Shown: positions 1-12,800 of the stretch, one piece after another
How positions within the stretch are numbered: the stretch's first letter is position 1
How the letters are laid out: every line of letters starts with the position of its first letter
Source of the DNA: Climacteris rufus
Taxonomy: Eukaryota; Chordata; Aves; Passeriformes; Climacteridae
Direction: 5' to 3'
Assembly (NCBI GenBank): GCA_013398175.1
Contig: VZRZ01006181.1
Coordinates: forward strand, 1,240,676-1,304,675
Length of the DNA: 64,000 bases
Position numbers and translations under genes: made by a program
Notes under the pieces: generated by a model
The model's input: only the letters and a program-made list of their open reading frames with translations
The model's database searches: none
What the model was told of the DNA's origin: nothing

Positions 1-320
1 GAATACAGGTAGTAACCTGTGCTAGCAATTGTCCATCTTCGTTAGGGCATTTGACCTAGAAATCAGTGGATTTAGGCCGACTTCAAAGGATTTAGGCTAG
101 AGTTGAGCCCAGTTGTTGGATCTTTTCTACCTCTGCTCCAGAGCATGCTGTGAAGGCAGGTTTTCTTTAATGATGAGTCTCACACAGTTGTATTCTCCAT
201 GCAGATTTTCCATCAGGCCAAGGGCGGCAGTACTGGCACTTTTATTACGAAGCTCTAGCTGAGGGAGAACTGCATCTTCCAAGAAAAGGCAGCACAATTA
301 CCTGTTTCTACAAAGAAAGC

Positions 321-372
321 TGAGAGAGGGGGGAAAAAGGAAAGAAAAAGAAAGAAAAAGAAAGGGAAAGAC
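321..372 (+). repeat. Purine-rich low-complexity tract (GAAA-like)
   Basis: Almost uninterrupted A/G sequence built on degenerate AAAG and GAAAG units. It is ordinary vertebrate low-complexity DNA with no sign of a longer period. Confidence 0.75.
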
Positions 373-540
373 ACAGAAGTCTCATTCCTTTATGCTCTGG
401 GTTCTTTGTAGTTTTCTTTGTAAAGGTCATAGTTATCTCAAGAAATGCGAAATTCGCAGAATCCTTTAAACTCTAGTCCTTTTACTTCTTAAAGTGGCCT
501 AATTCCAGAGAGCTTAAGGTCTAACAAGGGATTTGATCTT

Positions 541-566
541 ACCTCTCTCTCTCTTTCTCTCTCACA
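541..566 (+). repeat. Short CT microsatellite
   Basis: Imperfect CT dinucleotide run with one extra TT interruption. It ends in 'CTCACAG', which makes it look like a polypyrimidine tract with a splice acceptor. The downstream frame is short and unrecognised, so I call it only a microsatellite. Confidence 0.65.
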
Positions 567-3500
567 GCAGGTTTGATGGCACTCAGATTGCTCATTTGTA
601 TTTTCTTTTGTGAGGCAAAGCGCTTTGGTTTCTCTTCCAGCTGTCATATGTGTGTTCTTTCCTCCGCCTGTCAGGAAGGCAGCATTCCTAGACACATAAC
701 TGGCGGGAGAAATCTTTTCACTTTAATTAGAAGAATAGAGGTCAGAAAAATGCACCGATTTAACCTTTGTTTGAACATCCCTGAGATGTGAAGCTCTGGT
801 GTCTGAGGGTGCTGACCAGTACAGCATGTCTCTTACTGCACGAGATGCTGCTGCCCTTCACCCCATTATAGCCATAGTTTTCTTGGTAGGGCTTTACTGT
901 GCTCCAGCAGGGACAGCCAGTTTCATTTTGCCCATGAGGCTTATGCATTCCTCCAGTAAAAATGCACAGTTTACTAGGATTAATTTCTGCCTTGCCATTG
1001 ATCATTCACTTACACGTAGTTGGTGTGCTTGTTTGCCCATGGTCATAGCAAAGCTTGCAAGGTGGTGGGTGGCACAGAGATGTTTGAGTGACGGGGGTCC
1101 TTCCCAAATACTGGGGAAGAGACAGGGTGAAACACATTTCGATTCTTATCTTTGCACTGTATCAGTCCCCTGAGACATGAGAAGGTTCAACCAGGCAAAC
1201 AGAGATAACAAAACCCCTTAACCAGCACTAAAAGAGTTGTGGTGGAGTCTGGGATGGGGACAGAATGAGAAGCAGAGAGCCAAAACTGTGGATAAGGTTA
1301 GTCCAAGTCTGGCAAAGGGTTGTAGCAAAAAATCCAAACCACTAAACTCCCCAAAGAACCCAGGGGGAAAAGAGAGATAAGAATTACTGTAAATGTCAAA
1401 ACATCTTGGATTTGATTGTAGTATTTAATTTTTGAAACACTCAAATATTTAATTTTGACATTGTTTTCACAGAAATATCTTTGTTTTTTTGAAATGGAAT
1501 TAACACTGATCTGTATTAAAAAGAAAAGATTAGACAGCAGTTTGAATAACCCAGAGAATAAACAAAACATTTTGTTTGAGTTGACCCAATTTGAGTTTGG
1601 CCCAAGATGAAATGTTTGTAGTTTACTTTTATTTTGCTGAAAACCTTTACACAGTTTTATTTCTGTTTGGATCCAACTTATTGTTTTTCTTACTGTGTTT
1701 TTCACTGAGACACTGCAAAAAACAAGCAAAATTCTACTTTGGTCCATTTGACCCCTGGCACTGTAGCTTTGTTGCCTTGCTTCTTGCAGTTGTGAATTTT
1801 TATTCTCTTGTAGCTAGTTTCACACGGTTCTTTTCTGTAAACATAGCTATGTTATTGTAACTGTATCTTATCATTCACATTCCTTTCTCATGGACACAGA
1901 ACTTTGATGGACATTTCCTTTGACCACTGTAGTTGAGGGAGGAAGAACTGATTTCCTCCAATGAACAGTGATTTCCAAATGGATATAAAAAATAAAGAAG
2001 GCGGGTCTTGTGGCCCTTCCTTCCTTCTCTCTGATCCTGGATACAGGTGTCTCTGGCTCTTCCTTTGTGTTGCTGCTGTGACATAGCTTCTCCTTATTCA
2101 AGGAAAAACAGATGGACAAACTAAAGTATCCTAAAGGTGTCAGACTTGAGCGGTAGTAGCTCCCGGGTTCAAATCCCTTTGGCTCTCTCCTGATGTATGT
2201 ATGTCCCTGATGATGTAGGGCCTATTAGGAAAAGACCATATCCTCAAGACATTCTTTCCTTAAGTGACACACTGTCTCCTGTATTTTTATAGGACAGCAC
2301 TAATTTTTCATAATGAGACACAGTAGGCTACAGCCCTTTAATAGACTTGTCAAGTCTCATGTATTCAGGATGAAATGAGCTCATTTGGTTTCTGTCTCTC
2401 ACTCTCCTGTTGTGGTGCAGCTAAGATGCAGATGTGCACTGCCTCTCTACCACTCCAGAAGGACATGCCCGAATGTTGCCAGGAGATCTGGTGCTGCCAG
2501 GAAGCCAAAGAGCACACACAGCTGCTGGGGTCCTGAAAATAACACAGCCTGTGCAGTGACTGCTGCAGGATCCAGGGTCCCCTGTCCATGTCACCCATCC
2601 TCCCTTACCATGTCACCTGCTGTTTGTGAGAGCCCTGTCCGCTGGCTCAGAACATGGATGGGAGGGGAGGCTCCTTAGCCTGGGAACTTGCTCTGCTTTG
2701 TCCAGGGATAGAAAGGATCCGTTATCATTCCTCTGTCTTAAAAATTGTACCTCCAGAAGATACTGCTCCCACCATGTCCCATTTTTGAGGCAGGTCAGTC
2801 TGGTGGGGTAACCCCAGCTCAGGATTTACAAGCACTTTGAGTGGGGCTTCACAGCTCACCTGCTCTGATGGGGTGGACTTGCTCTTACCCACAGCAAGGG
2901 CTCAGTGGCAAGTAATCTGTGAGGCCTCCTTAACCTGAAGAATCTAACAACTTCCTGGCAGACAGATTACTCGGAGGAAAGTTTCAAGGCCAGTGCCGGG
3001 AAGGGAAGCTTTGCAGGCTCGGGCGTGTCACCACACCGAGCAGCCGAAGGTGGCAGCGCCTATGGCTGAGAAACTGGCTACTCCCCTCATGCTGAGAGGC
3101 TTCTTCTGACAAAATCCCACAGCTTTTAGGAGGAATAATACTAAAAGAAAAGGGATTTCTGGTATGTCACCAGCATCCTGCAGACTGCCCTGAGAGTGGC
3201 ATTCCTCAGCAGAATCTGTGAGACCTTCCATTTGTAATTCACAGCAGCAATAATCCTGAGAGACTCGAGCCCAAGCAGATAAGAGGAAGGCAAAGCAAAC
3301 TTTGCCCTTCCTAGCTCTGCTGGGATTTTCTATGCCTGCCTTCAGGTCACTTCATCTCTGGGGGGCTAGGGAGAGATATTCATCTAACACCAGAGTGTAT
3401 TCTGAGGAAGAAGGAGGAGTCTGAAGGAAGAAGAGAAGGTAAAAATGGCTTTGGGTAGGGCTTGAGCCTGCTAAGCTGTGCTCCTTTTTGACTTTCCCTT

Positions 3501-3779
3501 GTGTGCTGGTAAGTGGTCTTCTGCCACCCATCCCTGCTTTCTTTCAGCTTATCACATGTGCTACCCCTGTGTGTGTGGTGAGGGAATAGGTGTGCAATGT
3601 TGTCTGTGCTGTCGGCACTCTTGCAGCTGGTCTGATGTGAATGCCAGTCAAAAAAGCCGGTCCCCTTTCAACAGCTGGCACTGCCGAAGAGCTTGCCTGC
3701 CTTATTAACAGTCCACTTATCTGGAATCTGCTCGCTGAGCAGAAACCGCTCCATAAATCCTCCTGCAATTTGCATTCCT

Positions 3780-4150
3780 CATCGCTGTCGCTCATTACCA
3801 CTGACCTCACTTCTTCTGCTGGAGCTGATCAGCCTCCCACCGTCCTGCCTGCGAGACGCTTCTCCATTACCACAACCTATTTGCAGCAGCAGCGGCAGCA
3901 CCTCCGCGAATGAACGCACCGCTGCTGAGTCAGGAAACATTCCCAACTCAACTCCTCTCCCTGCTCCCTCCCTCCCCAGGCCCCGGGAGGGAGGCAGTGA
4001 CAGCGAGCGCAGCTCAATTGCTCTCCCTTGCGTGTTTCAAGGCCAGCTCCGCATCCCGGGGAACTCAGCGGGGTCATTACTGGACTCGCGCTCCTGCATG
4101 CACGGGTGGGAAATGAGGTGCAGCGCCTGGAAGCGTCTGAAACCAGAAGT
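3780..4150. promoter_or_regulatory. Small CpG-enriched, GC-rich patch
   Basis: By eye there are about twenty CpG dinucleotides in roughly 370 bases, far above the surrounding DNA, with GC-rich strings such as CCCCGGGAGGGAGG and CAGCGAGCGCAG. CpG is normally depleted in methylated vertebrate DNA, so local retention suggests a small CpG island, an unmethylated enhancer or an unannotated promoter. The flank (4150-4235) changes to AATCAGCGG and CAATTAGCAG motifs, which look like homeodomain-type sites. I see no TATA box with a convincing downstream gene, so promoter direction cannot be assigned. Confidence 0.35.
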
Positions 4151-5388
4151 GCTTGCTAATCAGCGGTGGGGTTTCTCAATTAGCAGCTCACCCACTTGGT
4201 GCATGTGGATGCAGGTTTCTAGTTTAATAGCTGACTCCTCAGCCTGTGGGAAGCATGTCTCATCTGCTTCCTTCCCCAGGAGTTGAGAAGAGAAACCTAC
4301 AGATACCTCACCGTAGTCACCAGCTGAGGCAGTGCCTGAGGAGGCTGAAGCAGCCTGTGCTCACCCATCTCTGACCCAAGTGGCCGTCATGCTAGGGGCT
4401 TGTGATGGGTAGGGACAAAGAAAGCAAGGACTCCGATTAGTGCTCTCCTTCCTGAGTGCCCAGGCAGCTGGAAGTGTGAGGGCTCACACCACCTCCTCCT
4501 TCTTGGCAAAGACATGGCAGCAGCAGCTGAGTGATCAGCTTCCAGGCAGAGGAGGCAAAGGCGTAGACATGCTCCAGTCCTTCAGTCCTGCTCAGTGCTG
4601 CACTGAGGGGTGGAAAAGAGACTTCTGTTGTGTATGAACCTGTTACCCTCTGTATCATGCTGTGGGTGCCATGGCATAGCACCACACCAGATGTCTCCCA
4701 GAGCCTCAAAATAGTCATGCAATACTCTTGTAGTAGTCCTCTTGTGTAGTCATGTAATACTCCTGTTTCTCAGGTCTCTGCCCAGGGGTGAAATCACAAA
4801 GGCTGAGAGAATCACTGACAGAATCTCTGGTAGAGTAGCTAGAAGTATGCAGTGACTTGGGTGTTTCAGTTCAGAGCAGACTGGAGAAAAGGACCAGGCT
4901 GTTTTGTTTAAATCCTTGTGTGTTTCCATAAGTTTTAGAAACTGGAACATGATATTCAGGTGAGTCCTCTGATCTCTCTGATTTCCTACAAAGGTTCAAA
5001 TGAATTGTGAGTGATATGGAAACAGCTTAAATTGCCGTAAGTTTGTGAACAAGTATTTATCCTCTAATGTAAGGAAGGAATGTTTTATTTTAGTGGGAAT
5101 GGAGGAAGGGGTGTGGGCAGAGAAAAGCCTCCTAGTATTCCCTAAGCTCTTTTCCCTTCGGCCCAGGCAAGCAAAGCCTTTCTTTGCAGGGGGAGAAACA
5201 TGTTTACTTAGTATAGCAGAGGGACCAAGATGCAGCCTCATTAAAGTACAGCTCACGTATAGCCAGAGGTTTCATATATAGCTTTTTTTTTTTTTTTTAA
5301 CCTTCCCTGTCTTGATGGAAACAAAAGGAGGAGAAGAGAAGGGGAAAAAAAGAGAGAAAGAAAAGGAAGTGAATTGCTTAATGGAGGT
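4151..5388. other. Noncoding stretch with a short direct duplication
   Basis: No gene is supported. A 19-base near-duplicate (TAGTCATGYAATACTCYTG) occurs at about 4712-4730 and again at 4747-4765, an old 35-base tandem duplication. A poly-T run (about 5283-5298) is followed by a purine tract (about 5325-5370), both ordinary low-complexity sequence. Confidence 0.6.
5283..5298 (+). repeat. Poly-T run
   Basis: Sixteen consecutive T bases, followed closely by a long purine-rich tract to about 5370. It could be the remnant of a poly-A tail on the opposite strand, but no recognisable retrotransposon body adjoins it. Confidence 0.8.
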
Positions 5389-5645
5389 GCTCTGCCTGCA
5401 TATTTAATACCCTGGTTTTATTGAATAGAAGGTGGAAAAGTGCACCTTGTTTGTTGCTTGCCTGTCAACCCATGGCAAGAAGGCATCCTTTCCCCTAGCT
5501 GGTGCCTTTTATTAGTCAATGGTTTCCAGAGTGTAATTATACCATAGATCTGAGATGCATTATACACACAATTACAATTCCCCAGGCGAGCCTGTTATTT
5601 ATTAACCGGGGAAATATTTGTTCAATTGTTTTGGAGGGCTAAGGT
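5389..5645. promoter_or_regulatory. Candidate conserved noncoding element, homeodomain-like sites
   Basis: AT-rich, non-repetitive block with clustered homeodomain-like cores (TAATTA at about 5534-5539, CAATTA and ACAATTAC near 5568-5576, GTTATTTATTAACC near 5591-5604) and CpGs kept in GGCGAGCC and ACCGGGG. This composition is typical of developmental enhancers conserved across vertebrates. It is an inference; nothing shows conservation directly. Confidence 0.3.
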
Positions 5646-8600
5646 TTTCTTTTATTTCTTTCTTTTTTTTCCTGACCTCTTTAAACTGTAACACAGACCC
5701 TTGGAAAAGGTCTCTGCTTTGTGTCTCAGTGAGAGCAGGGTGAATGGCCCATTCTGTTAGCCCACCATGTCACCTAAAAGCCTTGGCAAGAGAAGCTACA
5801 GACTGGAACTGAATTTGCAGGGGTGGAGAAACAAGCACTGAAAGACTTAGTGGAAATTTTTCTTTGCTGGATTCCTGATTTGCTTTCATGCAAGGGAGGT
5901 GACCTCTGGGCTTTGCAGACCCCCTGTGGGGGGACTGCTTGTGGCTAAAAACCTAGTACAGCTTTACCAAAATCTGTTCCCTTGGGTGCATTTGTGTAGG
6001 TGAGAATCCGCTATTTATTTTCAAGTTGGCTTTGACACAGCAGAATATCCACCCAAAACCTGTTTTGACTTTTTGTGCGTTGGGACTACTTAAGAGCATC
6101 CTTTATTAAAGCAGAAACTACAGCTTGGCCTAATACTTGAAAACTGGATGCTAGGAGTCCTTCAGGGCAAACAGCACCTCTTTCTAGATTTTGTGTGCCA
6201 CTCTGGCCATTAAGAAAGTACAGCTTCTGAAACTTATCTTGGCAAGAACACAAAGGGCAAAGGAGAATGGCAACAAAAATATAAAGACAGGGTTGCTGGT
6301 TTAACCAAGAATTTCAGGACCACAGACCACAACATAATTGGCCACCAGTCAGTCAGATCAAGGGTCCACATTGCCTTGTCTTGTCCTTTCTCTGAAAGCC
6401 ACTGGTAGCAGCAGAGTAGGCAAGGATAAAAGCTTTGCAGCCACTTTCCCTTCAGAAATATGTTTCCTGAAATGTAGTGAGCTCTGTTAAAAATGCATCC
6501 CATCCATCTATCATTCCAGGTGCTGTCCTGCTGGGATTTTTCCATTTCCACAATATCCTTACTTTAATAAGGTGACCAGAACAGGGCGAGAATCATTTCC
6601 TTGTTATTAATTATTACCATGACTGCTGTACAGCAGTGTGCTCAAGGGTGTAGAGCTATAATCCCCAAGAACCTCCTCCTGAAGGGCATTTTATGTTCCC
6701 TTACACTCCTAAACACTGGTATGTCAAACCTGCCCCCCCAGCTTTCCTCTCAAGCTGTGCTTCAGCCCTTCTCCCCTTGACCCTGTACAACCAGCAGGTC
6801 CTCCTGGTGTGTGCCTTATCCCTTCCCTAGACTCTGCCTGTGTGGGAACATCCTTCTAACATGACTGCAGAGGTAGATTTAAATTGATAAAGTTTGCAGG
6901 TATAATCCTTGTATGGAGTGCAATTTTTTGGCAATTAGAGGAGCCTGTTTCAAGTTAGCTGATATTTTTTGGGAAACTGTTTGCAATACCCCAACCCTCT
7001 GCCCCTAAGCTTCTTTTTCTCATGTGGGGATAATGGTGTTCATGCTGGGATTCATTCTGCTAAACTCTGTATTTGCATCCTCACTGGTGTGACTGCTGGA
7101 GCTCTCCCTTGTAAGCAAGATCTCAGATGACACTTTGGGCTTTTGTTTCAATGTGGCTAACAATGTTCCTGGCAGCTCTGGTGTTCAGTGTTTGGCAGCT
7201 TTACTGCTACTACAGCCGTCCCCTGGTGCTTACACCACACTTCTGTTGCATGTATCTCACTCTGGAACCAAAAAAAACAGAGATATGGCCTATTTGCTGT
7301 CCAGACAATGCAGCTGACAGCCCAAAAAACGAACAGAAGCTGCTGGTGAAGGAGGCTTTGGATTGCTGCTATGTATGGCAGCAGCTAAAGACCAGGCAGG
7401 TTCTTCTGCCAGCAGCTATGGCAAGCAGAGTGACTTGGGAGCAGGCAGCCTGGGAGAGGTGACTTCTGAGGCCACCACAGCTGTTTGCTTACATGCACCT
7501 GAGCCAGGTTGCCAAAGCATTTTCTGCTGTTAGCCTACAGATGTCTCAACAGTGTTTTCTCCTGGCAAGGAAAGACAGCAGCTAACCTGAAAGAAAATTG
7601 TAGGAGAACCAAAGCAGCTGTTGTTTTGAGATGAGTTAAGAAGCTGGGATCCAGTCTTAATTTGCACTTTCTGCAAGTGGCTGCATCTTTACAAGCCTTT
7701 TACACCTATTAGATTATGATGAATTAAAAGCCTAACTTTTTTTTTCCTAACAAAGACATGGTCCACTTGGGGTTGGGATTTGCTTGTTTCCATTTACTCT
7801 GACAGTATGCCTGAAAGGGAAGCAAGAGGAGACCATGCTATTTGGAAACAGCATCTGTGTTTTACTCCCTTTCATTAAGTGAAATGCAATGTCCATAAAC
7901 TACATTGTGCACAAAGGTCTCTTTCTCACCTTGATGCATAGCAGAGCATGGTGTTGATGACAGCCCTCACATCTATTGGTTTTCTCCGCCAAGCTAAATC
8001 CAGTAGCAAAAAAATGATAGAAATAACTTTTAAAGGTCTTCGTTTCAAGTCCCAATACCCGCCCTATGTCTGAAGGATTGTAAAGATGAGATACTGGGTG
8101 GAATGTGATGTGTGCACAGCATATGTGATTTAAGATAGTGAAACCCAAAGAAATATAAGAAAAACAGGTCTGAATTTCAATGGGCATCTTTAAATGTCTA
8201 CTTTGTAAGAGTTTCTAAATCTTCAACTGAAGCCATTATTTAATAAGTCCATTTTTCCCTGATGCCAAATTTGAAAATTGAATTCAGTAATTATACATCA
8301 GACAGTGTAAATCTCCATACATAACCTTATCTATGGAGCAATTCTGATGCCTGTATACTAGATCCCACAAAACCTTGGGACTGGAATTAAGAATTAGGAC
8401 TAAAATTAAGACTGCTAGAAAGTACATTCCCTCAAACACAAAGAAGGAGGAAAAAACAGATTAAATTAGTAAATATTTAGGTTTTCATTTTATTTTGTCA
8501 GTCTCTGTCACTTTCTGTCTGTCACCTGCAGCAGATGCAGCTCCTATCTCAGCTGAACACACAAATGGTGCTTGTTCATTTTGGAAACGCTTATTTGTTA

Positions 8601-9865
8601 GGCATCCATTTGTTTGCATGAGTTATATGGCTTCCATCAATTACACTGTACGTGGTTCATTATGTGAGATCATTTTGCAGTAGCATAAGAGCATGAACTG
8701 TAGTGTGATTCCTAATAGTGGCTGGGGGATATGTTGCTGCTACTATTCAGAGAAAATAATGGCAGTGGGGAAACCTGCACCATTATTGTTTTTGTAATTG
8801 TTGGTTTGCATGATAACAGTTTGAGTGTAGAAATTACAAAAAGCAGCAAGATATTTTAGGGCTGGAGTCTCAGTTTTAGATGGGAGCCTGCATTCTGAGG
8901 ATGTAATGCAGCATTCTTCCAAGGACAGGGGGAATATGGTTTTCATGGAAGACATTTTGCTTTCGTTACAAAAATGCTGCTGCTCATTTCCTTTTGGAGT
9001 CTCGCTATTACAATGACTCCCTGAACAGCAATTACAGGAGGGCTGCAAAAGTTTATAATTTTTGATTCAATGCAACCATTTCGCTAGTATTAAACTTTCT
9101 TATAGAAGCACCACTACATACTGCACATACAACCATTAATTTGGCTATGACCAAATCAGCAACAATGTTCTTAGACACATTTATCTTATGAAATGGGGAA
9201 GGTGATGACTAATTAGCATTAGGAATATGATCAAGGGTTTATATCTTGTAGTGTCTTAGATCAAAGATGATGTGGGCTTGGTGTTCTCAGCCTGGATCCC
9301 TATGGACATGTGTCTGTGTAGGAAGCCACATTAAAATCTGGCATAATTCAATATGATTAGCTGATTCTGTTTAAGCAAAAGCTGGTTTAATAGACAAGGG
9401 TCTCAGAAAAAAAGAGAGGCTTCAGCTTCAAGATAAGAGGCAGAATTGTGAGGGGAGTTCAGGACTAGAATAACAGGAAAAAAAGCAAGGAAAACAGGTA
9501 GGGATGTTAATGGGGACCCCAGCTCTAGGGCAGAGGGGGAGCTGTGAGGCAGGAGTGAGGGGTATCAGGAGCACAGTGGTGCAGGGATACAGGTCTACAA
9601 AGGTGGTGAGGAGAAGGGGGGCTGCAAATCAGGGAAGAGCTGACTGCACTCTAATTAATAGCATGAGTTTTAAAGAGCGTGAAGTCACCTCAACACCAGC
9701 TCATGAGATGTATGGGATTAGTTTGTATAGTAATGAAAGAGTAATAACCGGAATTTAATTGTTATGGCCTGTGAACTAGCTGACCCCTCAGCCCAGTGGG
9801 CATTTAGATAATTTTCAGAATGGCAGTGAGCCTAGCTAGGTCTTTATTTGGGGAGGAGGAGGGGG
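5646..9865. other. Unique noncoding stretch, no gene seen
   Basis: No gene is supported. The longest open frame (7127-7462, + strand, 111 codons) begins with a hydrophobic stretch but has no recognisable domain, codon pattern or flanking splice sites. About 6540-6720 has weak resemblance to a reversed CR1 body, too diverged to call. The end becomes G-rich just before the assembly gap. Confidence 0.55.
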
Positions 9866-9890
9866 NNNNNNNNNNNNNNNNNNNNNNNNN
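9866..9890. other. Assembly gap (25 N)
   Basis: Run of 25 N bases with G-rich sequence on both sides (GGGAGGAGGAGGGGG before, GGGATGGGGG after). The gap probably marks a G-rich segment that short-read sequencing failed to cross. Its true length is unknown. Confidence 0.98.
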
Positions 9891-12800
9891 GGGATGGGGG
9901 GAACTGGCAAGAAATATTAAATGAAAAACTAACTAGTAATTGCAATGTTACATTCTCATGTTTCCCCTGACATTCTGAATCAGGAGTGGGCATATTTGTC
10001 AGCCAGCACTGTCTTTATTCAACAAACCAGCTGCATGTCCAGCTTGGCATCTTGGCTTTCGTCACAATCCATGATCAGATGCCTGGGGAAGTACAAGAAA
10101 CCCCACAGAAACACAGGTATAGCTGCCTAAATTCAGACTTTCTCTACTGACTTCCTAAAGACACCCACAGACAGGTGAGCAGTTCTGTAGCCACTCCAGC
10201 TGCCTCTCCAGAGGGGCAGGACTCTCCCATGAGAGTTTTTTTGGTCACATCCAACTGTCTTCTACAGACAATTTAGCACTGGACATTTCAGATAGTCTGA
10301 TGTTTATACACTCAAATCATTCTCCAGATGTTTGCAGGATTCATTCCTGTTCTTCCAGGTCCAGGAAAATACCTTGTCCCTCTACCCTGTTTAGTTCCTA
10401 GCTACCCTTAGATTAATTTAGGTCCTCAAAGCTTTCTAGGATTGGGATGATGGGGAACAAATGTCCCAAGTATCATGTATTCCCAAGCCTTCTCACTAGC
10501 TGCTAGTTTTCCCTCAGTACACTGTCCCCTTGTGAATCCTGACTGGTGTTCACAGTGCACCCACGAGGGTGGCACTGCTCAGGCACCAATTCCCAACTGT
10601 GTAGTCCTGAGGGACCCATCCATGCAGAACTCCAAGGTCCCAAGTGATTTCTTCATCTCTTAGACAAAATCTGTTGGAATCAGTAGGAATGTGCTTAGAG
10701 ACTGACTAAAGACGGAAGGACAGATCCCACAGTTCAGAAGTTTTGCTTGACGTGTAAGAGCTGGGATCTGACACTGGGAAGGTATTTTTACTTCAGTCCC
10801 TCATGTTTTTGGCCTTCCCTCGATATGGCTGGTTGAGATCAGCTGCAGTAGCAAATTAAGAGAGCCTTCAAAAGGTGCTGTGGACTTAAAAACTGCCACT
10901 GCCTCTACCCTGCTTGGGACTGACATTGGAACACTTTCTTCACCTAGCTTTTTTATTCTAAAACATACCTATTGGTTAACTGTTATCATTCTTAGCAGCA
11001 TTTTCCAGCTTGCCCCACAAAGCTCGGTGCTGCTATGTACAGCAGAGTAAAGTCTTATTCACGAAGTGGGATTTTTGGAAGCAGCTGAGTGGAACTGGAA
11101 GAGCAATTGTAATGGCATTTGGCAGAAAGGTGAAGGCTGAAGGTCCTAAGCCACTCAAGTTCTTTTGAACTTCACACAAGAGCAAGGATAGTAGGTCTGC
11201 TCCCTGTGCAAGGGTGCCAAGTTGTAGGTGTTGCTACAGCAACATTCAGGTTCCACTCTCAACATTTTAGCATTTACCTGCAAACATTTCTCTGTGCATT
11301 TGCATACGCACACAAACACAGAACAAAGAAATTCACTGTTAAAATATTAATATAAGAAACAATGATCTTAATGATTGTAGGACTAGATGGCTCCTGTTGT
11401 GGCAGATATTATCTAGCCATGGCTGCAGTGGTTCTCTCTTGTTGGCAGTAGCATTTATGAAGTCTGTGGTGTTACTCTGGCTTTAGGGAGCAGAGGTGTG
11501 ACCCTAGCTAGTTTCTGAATAGAAGTAACTAGTAAAAATGTCGGGAAACAGCTTCTTGTTGAAGAAAGCTGATTTTTCCATCCCTTGAAACCTAGATGCT
11601 CTGTGGGGAGACAGCAGATTCTGTGCATTCCTGAAGGAAGTCTCCACTGGAAATGGTCTGTAGCATGTGCATTCAGAGTGCCTGGGACCTTGGTGCCTTT
11701 TGCGGGCAGCAGCACAGTTGGCATGCCTTAGAAAGCAGTCAGGGACTTGAACCACAAGTGATCTGCAGGGAAGAATGAAGACATTTGTGGGTGTCCCATG
11801 CTGTGCAGAGGGGCTGCCTGCTTGAGAAGGAACTGCTGTTCCTTCCCTGAAGGGATTTATTTGGCAGGGGACCAGGCAGCCAGAACTCCTGTTGTGCTGG
11901 AGAATGGCAATGGGGAGCTGCAGAGTTGACAAAAGACACTGAGGCTTCTGCACAAAGGTTGCTGAGGGCCACAGACTGCCACAAGTGGAAACTGCAACTT
12001 CTGAGCACGTCTTCCAGGCTGGACTTTTTATTGCCTCACCATCAGCTGTACAGAGGAAGAGGAAAGGCCGATGTTCCGTGTTGGAAAGTGATTGCTACAG
12101 CATCTTTTTGATTGAGTATTGCATTATGTTGAATTGAGAACATTATTATTCATGAAAAGGCATCCTAGAAAGCTTCAAAGAAGGGTGGAAAAAAACTTCA
12201 GGTTTTAATACTAATTAGAGGAGCCTGTCTCCCAGGTGTGAGGTGTTTATCTGTGAAAAGCAGAAGATAGTGTAGCAAAGAAGAAATGCACACTGGAGAA
12301 TAGAAGTTCCAATAAATGGTTGAATGGATTAAAAAAAAAAAAAAAAGAAGTAGGAGGAAGAAGAAAGAAGACCAACAACAAAAAGGCAGATAATAAAATA
12401 AGATGTTTGCACTGAATATGAAGGGTTTGCAAAACAGCTCAGAGTTTATTTCCAAACCTGCAAAAAAACAACCCGAAAATAATACAGCAATGTCTTTCAA
12501 TAAGGAAAAGGTTCTTTTTATTTCTTCCTCCTATTAGCAGTGTTTGTCAACTCAATTTCTTTTTCACACCAGCACTTGTGTCATGACAGCTCAGAGCTGG
12601 CTTCAAGTGTAGCCAGAACAGGCTGTTCCTGAAGCTGGTGCACTACCTTTACCAAGTATTGACCTTAGTCTTGCTGCTTGTTTTGCCTGAGAGTTTTCCT
12701 GGAGGGTGTGGGGCTTGCCTCTCTCAGCAGTGTCTGCTTCAGCTGCTCAACACAAGTGGGTGCTGTGGTCTATCCTAGCACACGTGCTTGCTGCCATTCC

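Larger units (their letters stand above)
1..3779. other. Unique noncoding stretch, no gene seen
   Basis: I see no credible gene. Open frames on both strands are at most about 150 codons and have no recognisable domain, and there are no convincing exon series. The stretch holds a purine-rich tract near 321-372, a CT-rich tract near 541-566, and otherwise ordinary AT-rich avian noncoding sequence. A tRNA B-box-like string (GGTTCAAATCC) near 2166-2176 is an isolated match. Confidence 0.6.

Noticed and set aside
2150..2185. tRNA gene or tRNA-derived SINE suggested by GGTTCAAATCC
   Set aside because: Only the B-box-like word is present. The possible A-box lies too close, and no cloverleaf can be built.
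6540..6720. Reversed CR1 body
   Set aside because: Only scattered similarity (for example AAGGTGACCAGAACAGG); below what I can support by eye.
7127..7462. 111-codon + frame with a hydrophobic N-terminal part
   Set aside because: No recognised domain, no splice context and strong overlap with another frame; probably chance.
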